From contig NZ_LITU01000036.1 of NCBI RefSeq assembly GCF_001280595.1, positions 272,904 to 331,248 of the forward strand: a stretch of 58,345 nucleotides of DNA, written 5' to 3'. The stretch's first letter is position 1, and each line of letters starts with the position of its first letter. The notes beneath the pieces are model-generated. The model saw only the letters and a list, made by a program, of their open reading frames with translations. It made no database searches and was not told the DNA's origin. Shown piece after piece: positions 18,562 to 27,310 of this stretch. The position numbers were made by a program, and so were the translations under genes. Source of the stretch: Paenibacillus xylanivorans. Lineage in GTDB: Bacteria > Bacillota > Bacilli > Paenibacillales > Paenibacillaceae.

Positions 18562-18937
18562 AATAACCCCTCCCGGTTATGTACATTGAATCATGCATTA
18601 GTGAGCAAACGAATAAGCGCAGAAATGCGAAAGATCTCATGGGTTGTGCGTACTGATTTTCTGATCATATGTATCAGAATTCCAGGTTAGTTTATCTCAC
18701 ATGAACATCTATTCATATCTGTGCGTATCGTTTACATTCCAAATCATAACGCAATGTTCAGCCATTGAAAAGCATTATTTTTTACGTTATCCGCACATAC
18801 CTGACCCAGTTTACATTATCATGCGTGATTTCGACATATTTCGCATGTTTTTGGATGAAAATAGTTTACTCGTGCTGTTAAAAACGTATATTACATGTTG
18901 CTTACATCTATATCCATATTAGCTAAATTCGTTCATA
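18562..18937. other. AT-rich intergenic region
   Basis: About 375 bases between the nucleotidase gene start and the next terminator. I see no gene, riboswitch signature or clear PhoP box; it presumably holds the nucleotidase promoter. Confidence 0.5.
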
Positions 18938-18972
18938 TCAAAAAACCGTGAAGCCTTCTGGCGTTCACGGTT
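18938..18972 (-). terminator. Terminator of the stress-protein gene
   Basis: Stem AACCGTGAA/TTCACGGTT with an inner GCC/GGC, followed on the minus strand by TTTTTTGAT. Confidence 0.85.
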
Positions 18973-19040
18973 GGCTATGTCTCTTTCGAATAGTCGGCAC
19001 TGCCTCCTACTCTGAAAAGGTAATTTTCAATATTGATATA

Positions 19041-19456
19041 TTACTGCTCCCACACCTGATGCTCATGATCTTTGCCAGTGTATTCAATCCGATTTGGGGT
19101 AATGTCCAGAATAACATAATTGGGATCGTTCGGGCCGTCAAACCAAGCTTTTAATTCATCATTCCATACTTGTTCGCGCAAACCTTCATTTTTCGTCACT
19201 TCGCATGTTCCTTCGATCTCAACCACTTCCTTGGATCCACCCGCTTCATAACCTAGCAAAAGGCTGACGTTCGGATTATTCTCCAGCTCCTCTACCTTGT
19301 GCGTACGGCGGTTTGTCGCCAGATGAATGTTCATTCCATCGTTAAAAAGCGCCATGTAGCGGGATTTCGGTTTACCGTTCTCCACTGGGAGAAACTACAA
19401 AAAGGGTTGTTTTCCAATGCTTTTACAATGTTTTGTTCCAATTCAGTCTGGTTCAT
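19041..19456 (-). pseudogene. General stress protein 26-like flavin-binding protein, frameshifted
   Basis: The frame starting at an ATG at 19456 (AAGGAG eight bases upstream) reads MNQTELEQNIVKALENNPFC then SFSQ and is then broken. The remainder (VENGKPKSRYMALFND... to HQVWEQ, ending at 19041) is in the next frame. Adding one base near 19387-19391 (CAGTGGAG to CAAGTGGAG) would join them into a 138-residue protein with the expected continuity S-Q-V-E-N-G-K-P. The family is the small pyridoxamine-phosphate-oxidase-like split-barrel (GSP26), which binds flavin or a related cofactor. The interval is 416 bases, one short of a multiple of three. Either a real mutation or a sequencing error; an internal GTG at 19385 would give only a truncated product. 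Confidence 0.82.
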
Positions 19457-19858
19457 GGGAAATGCTCCTTTCGATTTGGGGGATATTCGAAGAACCTTGT
19501 AGACGGTCGTTACGGGTACGGATCGTTCTTTCGATCGCTGTTATCCCCAGTTTTTTTTTGAAATCCTATTTCATAGGATAAAATCCGGGGATAAAGGCGA
19601 ACGCTACCGCTTCTTCAGAATCGATTCCGTCCCCTCCACTACTTCCACTGTTCTTCCAAATTGAGGAGTGGGTAAGCTAAAGTTCAAAGTGAAACCTGTC
19701 AACGCCTAAACTTTGCAGGTTTCGCTTCTTTAGGTTTTATCCGCTCCGTTGCTGTGTGTAAGTACAGTCAACTTACGTTAGATGTAATAAGCCTGTACTT
19801 ATAGTGTACCCACCTCACCTATGGTGAATCCGTGAACCCATTCGTAAACGTGACAGTT
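19457..19858. other. Gene-free stretch with several dyads
   Basis: About 400 bases. Contains TTATCCCC/GGGGATAA (19541-19548 with 19587-19594) enclosing ATCCTA-TTTCA-TAGGAT; GAAACCTG/CAGGTTTC (19691-19698 with 19716-19723), whose loop holds CCTAAA, complementary to TTTAGG further on; and TAAGTACAG/CTGTACTTA (19759-19767 with 19793-19801). No coding frame looks real. One of these may terminate the Nudix gene. Confidence 0.5.
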
Positions 19859-20317
19859 TTAATTCAAATCTCCCAGGTAAATGCGTGATGAATTCTTATT
19901 CTGCAACAACTCACCAATTGTTTTTGGATATAAACGAACCTGAGACAGCTCTTCAAGGGGAATCCATTCTACGGCTACCTGATGGTCGTCTGGACTGGAG
20001 CCTTCAAAAATCGTAGCTTTCGGATCTATTAACTTGCATTCAAAATAAAACTCAACCTGGTGAACATCGGCATCCCACTCGGCAAATTCGTGATTTTTTC
20101 CAATGTACTCCCGAATATGCAACAGTTCTCCCACGATTACCGCCTGTCCAATCTCCTCCAGACATTCACGGGCAACCGCATCCTTGAGCTCTTCGCCTTT
20201 CTCCTGTCCTCCGCCGGGGAAAACATAAGCTGCACCATATTGATCCTCCAGTCGGATCACCAGCAGACGTCCATCCTGTACGATGACTGCCTTTGCCGAA
20301 TTACGTATCGGTTTCAT
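19859..20317 (-). CDS. Nudix hydrolase
   Basis: 152 residues from the ATG at 20317 (AAGGAG about 13 bases upstream). The Nudix box is intact: GGGQEKGEELKDAVARECLEEIG, matching G-x5-E-x7-REUxEExGU, which binds Mg2+ and hydrolyses nucleoside diphosphate-linked substrates. The N-terminal strand SAKAVIVQDGRLLVIRLED is typical. Substrate unknown. It lies 65 bases downstream of pxpA on the same strand and could be the last gene of that transcript. Confidence 0.9.
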   Translation of the reverse strand: MKPIRNSAKAVIVQDGRLLVIRLEDQYGAAYVFPGGGQEKGEELKDAVARECLEEIGQAVIVGELLHIREYIGKNHEFAEWDADVHQVEFYFECKLIDPKATIFEGSSPDDHQVAVEWIPLEELSQVRLYPKTIGELLQNKNSSRIYLGDLN

Positions 20318-20381
20318 GGTTATAATTTCACTCCTTACAAATTCGTATAGTTTGACCTCTTGCCTCCTGTTACTGATGCAA

Positions 20382-21149
20382 TCATCTAGCAACTCCAGGT
20401 GCAGACAGCTTAACTCCCTCAGATTCAAGCAACGTACGTATCTCTTGAGCAAATGCAAGTGCATACGCTCCATCGCCGTGGATGCAGATCGTCTCTGCCT
20501 TTATGGAAACAAGTGTACCTTCCGTTGACACAACAATTCCATCCTTCACCATGCGCAGCACTTGAGCAAGGGCCTGTTCCGTCTGCTGAATGACAGCCCC
20601 GGCCTGACTGCGCGGTGTTAATGTCCCATCCGATGCATAGGTTCGATCCACAAAAACTTCACTCACACTACGCAGTCCAATGCGATCCGCTGCCTGTATC
20701 ATTGAACTTCCGGCCAGGCCATACAGATACAGATCCGGTTGTACTTTATAAATGGCCTCGGCGATTCCCTCAGCGAGCCGATCATCTTCAGCAGCCATGT
20801 TATACAAGGCTCCATGTGGCTTCACATGATGCATGCGCCCCCCGCATGAACGGACAAAAGCATCCAGCGCGCCAATTTGGTACACAACCATGTCATAGGC
20901 TTCCCGTGCTGTAATATCCATACGTCTTCTGCCAAACCCCTGCAAATCCGGTAGACCCGGATGGGCGCCTATCGTGACCTGATGCCCCAATGCTTGCTGC
21001 ACCGTTTGACGCATCGTTGCCGGGTCACCCGCATGGAACCCACAAGCGATGTTGGCTGAGGTGATCAGCGGCAGAATTGCCTCATCCGACTCCATCCGAT
21101 ACACCCCGTAACTTTCACCCAGGTCACAATTGATATCCACCGCGCTCAT
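20382..21149 (-). CDS. pxpA: 5-oxoprolinase subunit PxpA (LamB/YcsF family)
   Basis: 255 residues starting MSAVDINCDLGESYG; the ATG overlaps the pxpC stop (ATGA, 21146-21149). Family signatures: NIACGFHAGDP, GAHPGLPD with QGFGRR, HHVKPHGALYN and EVFVDRTYASDG. PxpA works with PxpB and PxpC as the ATP-dependent prokaryotic 5-oxoprolinase that opens pyroglutamate to glutamate, removing a spontaneously formed damage product. Gene order pxpB-pxpC-pxpA. Confidence 0.95.
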   Translation of the reverse strand: MSAVDINCDLGESYGVYRMESDEAILPLITSANIACGFHAGDPATMRQTVQQALGHQVTIGAHPGLPDLQGFGRRRMDITAREAYDMVVYQIGALDAFVRSCGGRMHHVKPHGALYNMAAEDDRLAEGIAEAIYKVQPDLYLYGLAGSSMIQAADRIGLRSVSEVFVDRTYASDGTLTPRSQAGAVIQQTEQALAQVLRMVKDGIVVSTEGTLVSIKAETICIHGDGAYALAFAQEIRTLLESEGVKLSAPGVAR

Positions 21150-22174
21150 TGATGGTCCCCCATTTCTGCCAATCTCCTGCGAACCAGCTGATCGGTTAGC
21201 CTCCAATCCAACTCCTGTTCTAGGAATAGTTGCTGTGCTTCTTCGTATGTAACCCGTTCAAAAGTAACCCGTGCCCCTGGCCTAGCCTGTGCCAATATCG
21301 GCAAATCTACGCAGGCTACCTGTGCGATCACAGGATAGCCCCCAATAGTCTGATGATCGGCCATTAGTATAATGGGCTGACCATCCGCTGGCACCTGCAC
21401 CGTGCCATAAGTGACAGCTTCGGACAAACGCTCCATCGGTTGACCGAGTTCCAGCTTAGCACCCTCCAATCGATAACCCATCCGATCCGATTGGAGAGAG
21501 ATCACATATCGTTCTTGATGGAATCGTTCCAGGCTATCTTCATCAAACTCTGCACTGTCTTTGCCCGGCATGACACGAATGACAGGATCAGCTTGGTAGG
21601 CGGGCCATTCCCTGCTAGACAAATACCAGGCAGGTGCATCCATTCGTCGGTTGTTCTTTTCAGCGTGCAGGCTCAGACTATGCAACGTCGCTTGCACTTC
21701 GCGAGAAGCTTCCCCCACAGGCAACCTGTCGCCCACCTGTAAGGCACGCCCTTTCAGCCCACCAAAACCTGTTTTGAGATCCGTGCTTCGGCTGCCCATG
21801 ACCTCAGGTACTGCGATTCCACCAGCAACCGCCATATAGGCCCGCAAGCCGGAGTGGCACCGACCAAATCTCAGCACACTTCCAGCAAGCAACACGAATG
21901 GACGCCATAGTGGAACAAACAGGCCATCCATCGTTGCCGTCAGATCCGCACCACATAAAGAGATCAGCCGATTTTCATGGAAATGAAGCTCCGGTCCCGT
22001 CATCGTCATCTCAAGCACAGCCGCATCACGGGAATTTCCAACCAGTACATTAGCTGCTCTGGCTGCAAAGGTATCCATAACCCCGCCTGGATGTATCCCA
22101 TACCGGCGAAATCCCGTTCTTCCTTCATCCTGCACGGTGGATAACAGACCTGGGCGAATGACCTCAATACTCAT
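21146..22174 (-). CDS. pxpC: 5-oxoprolinase subunit PxpC (KipA-like)
   Basis: 342 residues. Opens IEVIRPGLLSTVQDEGRTGF followed by YGIHPGGVMDTFAARAANVLVGN, the carboxyltransferase-type signature of PxpC/KipA; QSDRMGYRLEGAKL and AVTYGTVQVPADGQPIILM-DHQT(I)GGYP complete the family motifs. Both ends overlap neighbours by four bases (ATGA), indicating translational coupling in the complex. In B. subtilis the homologue KipA antagonises the sporulation kinase inhibitor KipI, a possible second role. Confidence 0.95.
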   Translation of the reverse strand: MSIEVIRPGLLSTVQDEGRTGFRRYGIHPGGVMDTFAARAANVLVGNSRDAAVLEMTMTGPELHFHENRLISLCGADLTATMDGLFVPLWRPFVLLAGSVLRFGRCHSGLRAYMAVAGGIAVPEVMGSRSTDLKTGFGGLKGRALQVGDRLPVGEASREVQATLHSLSLHAEKNNRRMDAPAWYLSSREWPAYQADPVIRVMPGKDSAEFDEDSLERFHQERYVISLQSDRMGYRLEGAKLELGQPMERLSEAVTYGTVQVPADGQPIILMADHQTIGGYPVIAQVACVDLPILAQARPGARVTFERVTYEEAQQLFLEQELDWRLTDQLVRRRLAEMGDHQ

Positions 22175-22881
22175 CGTTCGCCCTCCTTCTGTTCCAGATA
22201 CTCCTGGATTGATATCGACACAAAACGAACCCGATCACCCGCTACAAGCAGGCTCGGCGGATCTTCCGTCGGACGAAACAGCGCCAGCGGCGTTCGACCA
22301 ATGCATTGCCACCCGCCGGGAGTCGTTACCGGATAAACTCCCGTTTGTTTGCCACCAATGCCTACAGTTCCCGCTTCAACCCGAAGCCGCGGTGTGGGTC
22401 GTCTGGGCGTAGCGATCCTCTCTGATAATCCGCCAAGATAAGGAAAACCCGGTGCAAATCCGAGCATGTGAACCAGATAATCCCCGGATGTGTGAATGGC
22501 TATGACCTCATTTGGCGTAAGCCCGTGTTCAGTAGCGACGTGTTCCAGGTCAGGGCCTAGTTCATCACCATAACATACAGGAATAATAACTGTTCTGGAG
22601 TGATCCTCCGCTGCTTCTTCCATTCTATTCAAATGATGAAGCAGCACCCTGCATACCTCGTGGTACGGAGAAATCAACGGATCATAGAACAGCGTGACCG
22701 ATGCAAACGAAGGTAACCATTCGATGACACCCGGTATAGGGCTCTTTTCCAGCAAAGCACATACCGACATCACCCTGCGATGCACCGCTTCAGATATGGC
22801 ATCCCCACAACGGATCATAACTCCTGTTTCGCCCAGAGGAGACAGCAAATCCTCAGTCCATGAATACGGCAGTTCGGTCAT
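22171..22881 (-). CDS. pxpB: 5-oxoprolinase subunit PxpB (KipI-like)
   Basis: 236 residues from the ATG at 22881 (AAGGAGGG nine bases upstream). The central motif MLGFAPGFPYLGGL and GGKQTGVYPVTTPGGWQCIGRT are diagnostic of the PxpB/KipI cyclophilin-like fold. First gene of pxpBCA and coupled to pxpC. Confidence 0.95.
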   Translation of the reverse strand: MTELPYSWTEDLLSPLGETGVMIRCGDAISEAVHRRVMSVCALLEKSPIPGVIEWLPSFASVTLFYDPLISPYHEVCRVLLHHLNRMEEAAEDHSRTVIIPVCYGDELGPDLEHVATEHGLTPNEVIAIHTSGDYLVHMLGFAPGFPYLGGLSERIATPRRPTPRLRVEAGTVGIGGKQTGVYPVTTPGGWQCIGRTPLALFRPTEDPPSLLVAGDRVRFVSISIQEYLEQKEGER

Positions 22882-22905
22882 GCTATCACCCTCCTTGTCC
22901 AAGAG

Positions 22906-22935
22906 TTTATAATCCTTTTATCATTTTTTCTCCAA
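22906..22935 (-). promoter_or_regulatory. Probable promoter of pxpBCA
   Basis: -35-like TTGGAG (22935-22930) and -10 TATAAA (22911-22906) with an 18-bp spacer, in the gap between the phosphatase gene stop and pxpB. Confidence 0.5.
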
Positions 22936-22944
22936 AGCCATCTT

Positions 22945-23535
22945 TCACAACTCCTTGGAGGAATTCAAATGTACACTGCAATTGTATAGCTCGCATTGCC
23001 AAGACTCCGTTTCCCAAGAAATCCGGGTGATCGACGTGTTGGACAGCTTTGCGCTCACATCAAGTTCAGGCACCAGACCTCGCAGTGTATTACGAAGAAT
23101 GGCGCCATGACTGACAACGATCACTCTTCCATTGGGATGCTGGCGTACAATATCTTCTATCGCGGCACTGCCCCGAATCGTACCTGCATCCGCAAGCTCC
23201 CGGCCCAAATCGAGATCACTCCAATTCGCTCCCCATTGAGCTACACGTTCAGCTTCAGTCGTACCTTCCACCTGCCCACCGCCCATTTCACGCAACCTTG
23301 GGTCCATATGAATCTCCTGTATTCCCAAACGATCTCCGATGATGCGGGCCGTCTCACTTGCACGCTCCAGGTCACTTGCATAGATGGCATCCCACGTTTC
23401 CTCACTCAGTCTTGCAGCAAGTAATAACGCCTGTTCTCTTCCTTCCTGATCCAGCGGATTATCCGTCTGTCCCTGGGAACGTTTTTCTTTATTCCACGCC
23501 GTGCTTCCATGGCGAATCAATGCGATCTGTGTCAT
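22945..23535 (-). CDS. Histidine phosphatase family protein (phosphoglycerate-mutase-like)
   Basis: 196 residues. Catalytic LIRHGSTAWN (RHG nucleophile), SDLERASETARIIG (second Arg), LREMGGGQVEG (proton donor Glu region) and VVSHGAILRN (second His). The family removes phosphates from sugar phosphates, cobamide intermediates or proteins; cobalamin genes are absent here, so the substrate is open. It overlaps the preceding DinB-like gene by ATGA (23532-23535). Confidence 0.9.
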   Translation of the reverse strand: MTQIALIRHGSTAWNKEKRSQGQTDNPLDQEGREQALLLAARLSEETWDAIYASDLERASETARIIGDRLGIQEIHMDPRLREMGGGQVEGTTEAERVAQWGANWSDLDLGRELADAGTIRGSAAIEDIVRQHPNGRVIVVSHGAILRNTLRGLVPELDVSAKLSNTSITRISWETESWQCELYNCSVHLNSSKEL

Positions 23536-24128
23536 TGCTGTTCCTCACCTTTACCTTTTTCTATGCGTAATTCATCATCTGTAAAATGTTTTCGTGCCTT
23601 CGGTTTGGCAAATTTGCCACCATTATATTGATCCGAACCATTTCTCGGAATGGAAAGACTGTTCCATGAGGTTTCTTTCAGCATTTTGGCTGCATAGATA
23701 ATCTGTCCCACATGATAGGGATAGTGCGCCAATTGCCGGATGATTGCCTCCATAACGGTATGTCCTTCATTGCGAATATATATAATATGAGACAGTTGCT
23801 CAGGTGTAAAAGAACGAATGGCTCCAAGCAGACAGTTCCAGCCTTCCTCCCATTTAGCGAGCAGCTCTTCTCGGGTCGAGATATCATTCACGAATTCGGC
23901 ATCTCGCTCACGCCACGGTTTCTCTCCATCAGTTGTCAGTACATCCGTCCAACGGGAGAGCATATTGCCCCAGAGATGCTTCACAATAACCGCAATGCTG
24001 TTGGCATCTTCATTCCAGGATTGAAACAGCTGCTCAGACTCCAGTTGCTCCATAGCCTTCTCCCCAAGCTGCTTGTAATACAGAAATTGCTTCTCGGCTG
24101 TATCCAGAAATACCTGATTCATGTCCAC
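23532..24128 (-). CDS. DinB-like/DUF1572 family protein
   Basis: 198 residues, predicted four-helix bundle. Family features: an early His (VKHLWGNMLSRW), the middle REELLAKWEEGW helix, and a late His cluster (RQLAHYPYHVGQIIYAAK) that would complete a three-His metal site. Function within DUF1572 is not established; DinB relatives include bacillithiol- and mycothiol-dependent transferases. Start is GTG at 24128 with AAGGG upstream; an ATG two codons in is possible. The tail after ~165 is basic and probably flexible. Confidence 0.82.
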   Translation of the reverse strand: MDMNQVFLDTAEKQFLYYKQLGEKAMEQLESEQLFQSWNEDANSIAVIVKHLWGNMLSRWTDVLTTDGEKPWRERDAEFVNDISTREELLAKWEEGWNCLLGAIRSFTPEQLSHIIYIRNEGHTVMEAIIRQLAHYPYHVGQIIYAAKMLKETSWNSLSIPRNGSDQYNGGKFAKPKARKHFTDDELRIEKGKGEEQQ

Positions 24129-24155
24129 GCGTTCACAACCCTTCGCAAAATGTCT

Positions 24156-24485
24156 TTATTCAGGAAAAGAAAATGTCCCGTCCTCATTCGGTTCAAAGGA
24201 AATAACTTTTCGTACAGCGTCCAAATTAAGTTCACCATAAATATGTGGAAAAAGTTCGTTCAACTCATACAGGTCCTCATACACCAGTTCCGGCTTCAAG
24301 TCCCTCTCATCAATACCAAGCAATACCAAATCCGTACGCCCTTGATAAAATTGAGCGGCTACCCATGGAATCTGTTCTTTGGTGGAACAATGAATGAAAC
24401 CGTCCGTCTCCAGGCTATCCGGTGCATACACGCTCTGCTTGGATACCTGCTCCCATACCGCTCGGGAAATAATACTGTAGATCAT
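24156..24485 (-). CDS. DUF952 family protein
   Basis: 109 residues. DGFIHCSTKEQIPWVAAQFYQGRTDLVLLGID is the DUF952 core, and the ending (YELNELFPHIYGELNLDAV) carries the family's PHIYG motif. These small cytoplasmic proteins are structurally related to ADP-ribosyl-handling folds, with no proven activity. Part of the same-strand string of small genes at 22.9-26.1 kb. Confidence 0.85.
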   Translation of the reverse strand: MIYSIISRAVWEQVSKQSVYAPDSLETDGFIHCSTKEQIPWVAAQFYQGRTDLVLLGIDERDLKPELVYEDLYELNELFPHIYGELNLDAVRKVISFEPNEDGTFSFPE

Positions 24486-24536
24486 TGTTCCGCCTCCTTC
24501 AATTTCTTCTATGTATCCTGCACGTCATTGGAAGTA

Positions 24537-25112
24537 TTATAGATCATCCCGGATACGTGAGTACAATTTTTGATCTGTAAATATACCTTTGATCTTCAAT
24601 TGTTTGCGCAGTAAACCTTCAACTGACATGCCCAGCTTCTCCATCACTCGTGCAGATCCGATATTGCCTGCATTACATTTCCCCTCCAGCCGATTGCAGT
24701 CCAATTCCTGAAAACAGTATTCAACAATTGGCTGCATCGCTTCTGCCGCGAGGCCTTTGCCCCAATAACTGCTGGCTATCGCGTACCCCAGTTCGGCACT
24801 CTGCATGGGTTCATTAAGATGAAAAATACCGCCTCGACCGATCAGCTTCCCCGTTTCCTTCAGAATAAAGGCCCATAGATAGACCGTTTTCTTCTCATAA
24901 TTGTCCAACACTCTTTGCATATATTGAACGGAGTCGTCCAACGTCTCATGGCAGTTCCACAAACTTTGCTGACTCACCCTCGGATCGGAGGCAAACATAA
25001 AATAATCATCGAGGTCGTTAAGCGTAAGACGTCTCAGTACCAACCGCTCTGTCTCAAACTCAGGTGATTCTGCAAAAAGCTTCTCAATATTCACGTAATC
25101 CCCACTCCCCAT
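24537..25112 (-). CDS. GNAT acetyltransferase, RimJ/RimL-like
   Basis: 191 residues. ETERLVLRRLTLNDLDDYF at the N-terminus, acetyl-CoA loop region AELGYAIASSYWGKGLAAEA and CNAGNIGSARVMEKLGM are the usual Acetyltransf_3 motifs. Probably acetylates a protein N-terminus or small molecule. Start uncertain: ATG at 25112 (AAGAAGG seven bases upstream) or GTG six codons in (preceded by GGGGA). Confidence 0.9.
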   Translation of the reverse strand: MGSGDYVNIEKLFAESPEFETERLVLRRLTLNDLDDYFMFASDPRVSQQSLWNCHETLDDSVQYMQRVLDNYEKKTVYLWAFILKETGKLIGRGGIFHLNEPMQSAELGYAIASSYWGKGLAAEAMQPIVEYCFQELDCNRLEGKCNAGNIGSARVMEKLGMSVEGLLRKQLKIKGIFTDQKLYSRIRDDL

Positions 25113-25114
25113 TA

Positions 25115-25513
25115 TCAAGCCTTCTTATTTCTCAGGAAATAACGGTCAATCCCATACACAAACAGAATGCCGACAGCATACCTCAGCAGATCCATCGCCA
25201 GAAATCCATGTCCCAAAACAAGCGCACCCAGCACCGTTGAACGCACTTCGTTCAGCCAAGGGGTCTGAATTATTTGTGAACATTCGATGGCCCAGCTGAA
25301 CATCAGGCTAACTATCATCGCCCACTCTCTGCTGCGATTAATCCATAACATGCGTATCCCAAAATAGATCATCCCTGCCCACAAGGCGTCACCGAAATGC
25401 TCACGCACAAAAATCGGCAAAAGTGCACCAAAGTGCCTGGACGCCAACCCTGCCGCCATGGTTATGATCACTGCGGTGAAATAAATGAGCCTGTCTTTGC
25501 TAAATACGGTCAT
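25115..25513 (-). CDS. DUF2809 membrane protein
   Basis: 132 residues with four predicted membrane segments. The segments contain GLASRHFG, FGDALWAGMIYFGIR and FSWAIECSQIIQTPWLNEVRSTVLGALVLGHGFLAMDLLRY, the DUF2809 signature. Unknown function; some members sit beside resistance genes. Stop and the next start are three bases apart. Confidence 0.85.
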   Translation of the reverse strand: MTVFSKDRLIYFTAVIITMAAGLASRHFGALLPIFVREHFGDALWAGMIYFGIRMLWINRSREWAMIVSLMFSWAIECSQIIQTPWLNEVRSTVLGALVLGHGFLAMDLLRYAVGILFVYGIDRYFLRNKKA

Positions 25514-25519
25514 CACGAA

Positions 25520-26071
25520 TTAAATGCCCTCATCGAGCACTTTTAGAATGAATTCCGTTTTGGCAGTGGTATAAGCTTCTCTATCATTCTGATTCTCATC
25601 AGCAAGCTTAACCTTCAGGGCTGCGTATACCTCAACCAGATCCGGGCGTTGTCTCAGCACGTCCCGAAACTGGATTTGGCGATCCCAACGTAACTCTTCT
25701 GGGCGCATCAGATGAAGATGTACAGCTCTCTTGCCATCTTTCACCCTGACCCAGAATCGTCTGTATTCCCGACCATCCAGTTCAGGGGGGACATAGTTCC
25801 ATCCTACCGGATTCAACTGATCAGCAATCAAGTCCATGTCATCCCAGGATTGCACCTCTGCCATCAAATCAATAACGGGCTTAGCGGGCAATCCCGGAAT
25901 GGACGTGCTTCCGATATGTTCGAATCTATGAATATTGAGCTGCAGTAAACGGTCTCGGAGTTGCCGGATTTCTTCCTGAGCCAGTGAGCCCCACATGGGA
26001 TTAGCCTCAACAATCTGTACCGATTCTGTCGCCCACGCAGGCCAATTTTTCGGTTGCAAGTGATCTGTCAT
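25520..26071 (-). CDS. GrpB family (UPF0157) nucleotidyltransferase-fold protein
   Basis: 183 residues. The hallmark HIGSTSIPGLPAKPVIDLM carries the GS motif and the metal-binding Asp of the NTase fold; YRRFWVR and HLHLMRPEE are conserved further on. Family function is not settled. Its stop is followed within six bases by the DUF2809 start. Confidence 0.9.
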   Translation of the reverse strand: MTDHLQPKNWPAWATESVQIVEANPMWGSLAQEEIRQLRDRLLQLNIHRFEHIGSTSIPGLPAKPVIDLMAEVQSWDDMDLIADQLNPVGWNYVPPELDGREYRRFWVRVKDGKRAVHLHLMRPEELRWDRQIQFRDVLRQRPDLVEVYAALKVKLADENQNDREAYTTAKTEFILKVLDEGI

Positions 26072-26114
26072 TCAGATGCTCCCTCCTTTTCGTGATTGCT
26101 TTTTAGAATTTTTT

Positions 26115-26144
26115 ATACCTAAAAGGGGCGTATGTCTACGCCCC
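26115..26144 (-). terminator. Terminator of the Ig-like protein gene
   Basis: Stem GGGGCGTA/TACGCCCC (26125-26132 with 26137-26144), followed on the minus strand by TTTTAGG. Confidence 0.85.
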
Positions 26145-26203
26145 ATCTGTTTCTGTTCACGATGATGAAAATACCTCAAATTGATATGCTCAGTGTTGAA
26201 ACT

Positions 26204-27310
26204 TTATTTTACCGTTACCGGTATGGTAACTTTTTTATTGCCCCATTTGGCGGTGATTGAAGTTTTGCCTTTACCTACAGCCACAATCTTGCCGTCCGTT
26301 ACTGTGGCTACACTTGGTTTGGTGCTGCTCCACACGGCACTGCTCGTTACTATCGTGGTCTTGCCTGTATCATACTGCGCCATCACACTCAGTGTTGTGC
26401 TTGCCTGCGGCGATAACACGAGTGTTTTCTGGCCTGTAATCAGCTTTTTGAGCAAAGGAACGACGGTAACCTCTGCCTTTATTGTCTGATTTTGATAAGT
26501 TCCTGTCAAGGTGGCTTGCCCTTCCGTCAGTGTTCTTACTGTACCATTTTTGACGGTCGCTACAGTATTGTTGGAAGAAGTCCAAGTCACCTGTTTCGAA
26601 AGATTAATCGTTTTCCCATTGGCATATGTACCGATGACCTTCAACGCTTTCGATTTCTTAATATTCAGCTGCATCACGGCAGGAGTCACTTCGACTTTGG
26701 TAATCTCGTCCGTGATGGCTACGGGAACTTTAACCGTCTCTGAGCCATATTTGCCTTGTAACAGCACTCTGCCAGGCGTAATTCCTTTAATTTTACCACT
26801 CTCCAGCACAGCGGAAGCACTGGATACCGTCCATACGATCTCGGACGTGACGTCTTCTTCCTTGCCATTTGCACGCACAATGCTTACTTTGGGAAGCGTA
26901 CTTTCACTCCCTTTGACAAAATTATAGGAGTTTGGCGAAGCTTTGATGCTTTTAATTTTATCCTGAACCTTAACCAGCAATTGCGCTTTGGCACCATCTA
27001 CCTGTGCATATATCGTTGCTTCTCCCGCTGCCACAGCCTTCACTTTGCCTTTTGCTATGGTGACAACAGCAGCGTTACTCGTGGACCATGTGACTCCGCC
27101 GGTAACATCCTGTTTGTTATCAAATCCTTCAATAACCGCCATCACTTGCAGTGTAGTTGTCTGGGACACACTCATCTGTTGCGGACTGCTGTTTGTAATT
27201 TCAATGGATGTCACATCACCCGTGGCTGCCAGGGCAAGCGAAGGGGCCAGTACTGCCAATACTAAAATAAAGGCCAAAACGCCTCGTATTGCTTTTTTAA
27301 TTCCATTCAT
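26204..27310 (-). CDS. Secreted protein with four bacterial Ig-like (Big_2) repeats
   Basis: 368 residues. Signal peptide with hydrophobic core FILVLAVLAPSLALAA. Four Big_2-type repeats of ~80 residues follow, each ending in a version of W-x-SS-x-x-V-A-x-V-x-x-G-x-V-x-A-x-x-x-G-x-A-T-I (for example VTWTSSNNTVATVKNG and AVWSSTKPSVATVTDG). No enzymatic domain, cell-wall anchor or SLH domain. Such repeats are usually adhesive or structural. AGGAG abuts an ATG at 27322; the ATG at 27310 is the likelier start. Confidence 0.88.
   Translation of the reverse strand: MNGIKKAIRGVLAFILVLAVLAPSLALAATGDVTSIEITNSSPQQMSVSQTTTLQVMAVIEGFDNKQDVTGGVTWSTSNAAVVTIAKGKVKAVAAGEATIYAQVDGAKAQLLVKVQDKIKSIKASPNSYNFVKGSESTLPKVSIVRANGKEEDVTSEIVWTVSSASAVLESGKIKGITPGRVLLQGKYGSETVKVPVAITDEITKVEVTPAVMQLNIKKSKALKVIGTYANGKTINLSKQVTWTSSNNTVATVKNGTVRTLTEGQATLTGTYQNQTIKAEVTVVPLLKKLITGQKTLVLSPQASTTLSVMAQYDTGKTTIVTSSAVWSSTKPSVATVTDGKIVAVGKGKTSITAKWGNKKVTIPVTVK

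Noticed and set aside
18562..18937. Possible PhoP box upstream of the nucleotidase
   Set aside because: Isolated TTCATA/TTTACA-like hexamers occur but not at 11-bp spacing.
23712..24542. 276-codon plus-strand frame
   Set aside because: Antisense to the DinB-like and DUF952 genes, low-complexity hydrophobic composition, no ribosome site.
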